Assembly: GCA_037385045.1 (NCBI GenBank)
Contig: JARRNJ010000019.1
Location: forward strand, 1-38,251
Length of the DNA: 38,251 bases
Origin: JARRNJ01 sp037385045
GTDB taxonomy: Bacteria > Pseudomonadota > Gammaproteobacteria > JASBUN01
Direction of reading: 5' to 3'
Position numbers and translations under genes: made by a program. Positions within the stretch are counted from its first letter, which is position 1; each line of letters opens with the position of its first letter. Below the pieces are notes generated by a model. The model was given only the letters and a program-made list of their open reading frames with translations. It was not told the origin of the DNA and did not search any database. Shown here in pieces: positions 36,836 to 38,251 of this stretch.

Positions 36836-38005
36836 GTGTCGTTCCTGCGCCTGTCACTGCCGCGTACCGTCATTGTCCTGGGTCTGGTGTCCCTGCTCAA
36901 CGACACCGCCAGCGAAATGATCGCGCCGCTGCTGCCCGTGTTCCTGACCGCCACCCTGGGCGCCGGACCGGCCGTGGTCGGGTTGATCGAAGGGGTTGCC
37001 GAAGCGGTGGCAAGCGTCCTGAAGCTGGTGTCAGGGCGGCTGGCCGACCGCGGCTGGAACCGTAAGGCGCTGGTGGTGGGCGGTTACGGTGTTTCCAACG
37101 CCGCCCGCCCGCTGATCGGCCTGGCGCTGGGCTGGGGCTGGGTGCTGGGGCTGCGTTTTCTCGACCGGGTCGGCAAGGGACTGCGCACCGCGCCCCGCGA
37201 CGCCATCCTGTCCGCCTCGGTGGACAACCGGGTGCGCGGCCGCGCGTTCGGCTTCCACCGCGCCCTGGATCACGCCGGGGCCATGGTGGGCCCGCTGCTG
37301 GCGTTCGTGCTGCTGCAGGCCCAGGTGGACATGCGCCATGTGTTTCTGCTGTCGGTGGTGCCGGGCCTGCTGGTACTGGCCCTGCTGATGCTCGGGCTCG
37401 ACGACGGCGCTCGCCCGCCGCCGTCCCCGCCGGCGCCGCTGCGTTGGCGGCACCTGGACCGGCGTGTGCGCGGCCTGATTGCAGCCGCCGGGATGCTGGC
37501 GCTGGCCTCGACGCCGGAAGCCTTCCTGGTGCTGTGGGCCGAGCAGCGCGGCCTGAAGATCGCGTGGATTCCGCTCATCTGGGCCGCCGCCCACGGCGCC
37601 AAGGCTGTGGTCGCGGCCCCCGCGGGCATGTTGTCGGACCGCTGGGGCCGAGTGCCGGTCATGGCCGCGGGCTGGATACTGCGCATCGCCGCGCTGGTAT
37701 TGCTGGCCCTGTGGCAGGACGGGCCGGTGCTGGTGTGGGCGCTGTTCCTGGCCTATGCCGCGGCATTGGCATTCACCGAGGGTGCGGAGCGGGCCCTGAT
37801 CGGCGACTATGCCCCGGCGGCCGTGAAGGCGACCGCCTTCGGGCTCTACCATCTGGTGGCCGGCGTGGCGGCCCTGCCCGGCGCGGTGCTGTTCGGGCTG
37901 CTCTGGCAGTGGTACGGGATGGCCACGGCGTTCCTCGCCGCCGCGGTGCTCACCGCGCTGGCCGCCGGCGTCCTGCTGCTGCAGCTGCGCCGGCGGCCTG
38001 GGTGA
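36836..38005 (+). CDS. Major facilitator superfamily transporter
   Basis: A 389-residue inner-membrane protein with about 12 hydrophobic helices. The family loop between helices 2 and 3 appears as GRLADRGWNRKALVVGGYG, and the equivalent in the second half as GMLSDRWGRVPVMAAGW. The segment LRFLDRVGKGLRTAPRDAIL is characteristic of one MFS subgroup of unknown substrate. Translation begins at GTG 36836. It could be an efflux pump, but no ligand can be read. It is divergent from the zinc exporter, sharing an intergenic region of 177 bp. Confidence 0.88.
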   Translation: MSFLRLSLPRTVIVLGLVSLLNDTASEMIAPLLPVFLTATLGAGPAVVGLIEGVAEAVASVLKLVSGRLADRGWNRKALVVGGYGVSNAARPLIGLALGWGWVLGLRFLDRVGKGLRTAPRDAILSASVDNRVRGRAFGFHRALDHAGAMVGPLLAFVLLQAQVDMRHVFLLSVVPGLLVLALLMLGLDDGARPPPSPPAPLRWRHLDRRVRGLIAAAGMLALASTPEAFLVLWAEQRGLKIAWIPLIWAAAHGAKAVVAAPAGMLSDRWGRVPVMAAGWILRIAALVLLALWQDGPVLVWALFLAYAAALAFTEGAERALIGDYAPAAVKATAFGLYHLVAGVAALPGAVLFGLLWQWYGMATAFLAAAVLTALAAGVLLLQLRRRPG

Positions 38006-38075
38006 ACGGGTCTGCATGTTGCCCCGGCACCCGGGATGCTGACGCAGGGCCGGAGCGGTTGGGCGCCGCCCTGGA

Positions 38076-38251
38076 GTGCCTGTACCCGAAGGTTAATGGC
38101 GGTTTTGTGCACCTTGCCACAGGGATGGTGGATGCGCTGCGCTTATCCACCCTACGGGTTCATACCCGGAAGGGTGCTTGTGCCCGAAGGGTGCTTGTGC
38201 CCGAAGGGTGCTTGTGCCCGGTAAGGGTAACGGCCGTTTGCTGACCTTGCC
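38076..38251. repeat. Composite repeat region at the right edge
   Basis: Three adjacent copies of GTGCTTGTGCCCGAAGG (38174-38190, 38191-38207, 38208-38224, the last diverging at its end) and one earlier variant (38076-38092, two mismatches). Two direct copies of a roughly 34-bp segment (38085-38118 and 38217-38251), each starting CCCG and ending ACCTTGCC, bracket a REP hairpin. The region continues past the window end. It holds no gene. Confidence 0.7.
38127..38155 (-). repeat. REP element of a second family (GTAG-GGTGGAT)
   Basis: GGTGGAT (38127-38133) and ATCCACC (38145-38151) around GCGCTGCGCTT, then CTAC (38152-38155). Read on the minus strand it has the same GTAG-hairpin layout as the CCCGGAT family but a different stem. 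I recall this sequence type as widespread in proteobacterial genomes. Confidence 0.7.

Noticed and set aside
38174..38224. CRISPR-like direct repeats
   Set aside because: The 17-bp units are directly adjacent with no spacers and no cas genes; they are a tandem repeat.

Overview
The window is high-GC chromosomal DNA from a proteobacterium, almost certainly a gammaproteobacterium. The evidence is gene order: def-fmt-rsmB-DUF4390-ntrY-like-ntrX-like-trkA-trkH on the minus strand, diverging from lysM-dprA-smg-topA ... tsaC ... hemF on the plus strand. This backbone is familiar from gammaproteobacteria (the Pseudomonas def-fmt-rsmB-trkA / lysM-dprA-yrdC-hemF region is the closest I know). I cannot name a genus; a Chromatiales-like lineage is a guess.

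Layout. (1) 1-3100 is accessory and repeat-rich. It holds a MarR regulator translationally coupled to an FlK-like thioesterase, a UPF0178 protein, a broken XRE/ImmA-type gene, and a REP-RAYT unit whose transposase has lost its catalytic half. (2) 3147-9675 holds B12-dependent methionine synthase MetH, closed by a strong terminator, and a membrane PAS-PAS-GGDEF-EAL protein. (3) 9835-13765 holds a TtcA-family tRNA thiolase, a DUF2007 protein and two convergent LpxL/HtrB-type acyltransferases, the second in an operon with a TPR protein and a methyltransferase. (4) 13766-14064 is a MITE-like element with perfect 28-bp inverted ends. (5) 14065-25762 (minus strand) is a long operon-like block from peptide deformylase through formyl-Met-tRNA synthesis and 16S rRNA methylation to an NtrY/NtrX-like two-component pair and a Trk potassium system with two tandem TrkH subunits. 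(6) 25921-31103 (plus strand) is lysM, dprA, smg, topA, then a 126-bp palindromic repeat touching the topA stop codon. (7) 31342-36658 holds purE, an unknown small protein, tsaC, a convergent radical SAM protein, a periplasmic Spy/CpxP-like protein with a nine-unit Met/Gly/Tyr repeat, hemF, and a zinc CDF exporter. (8) 36836-38251 holds an MFS transporter and a composite repeat region with a second REP family and a 17-bp tandem repeat.

Most genes are housekeeping: translation initiation and termini, tRNA/rRNA modification, one-carbon and purine metabolism, heme, lipid A, potassium and envelope sensing. The less ordinary material is at the edges: two REP families with the same GTAG-hairpin design, a disabled RAYT, a disrupted ImmA-like gene whose stop codon comes from a REP, the Met-rich repeat protein, an NtrX-type regulator without GAFTGA, and several operator-like palindromes over predicted promoters. 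I saw no CRISPR array, tRNA, rRNA, prophage or recognisable defence island.
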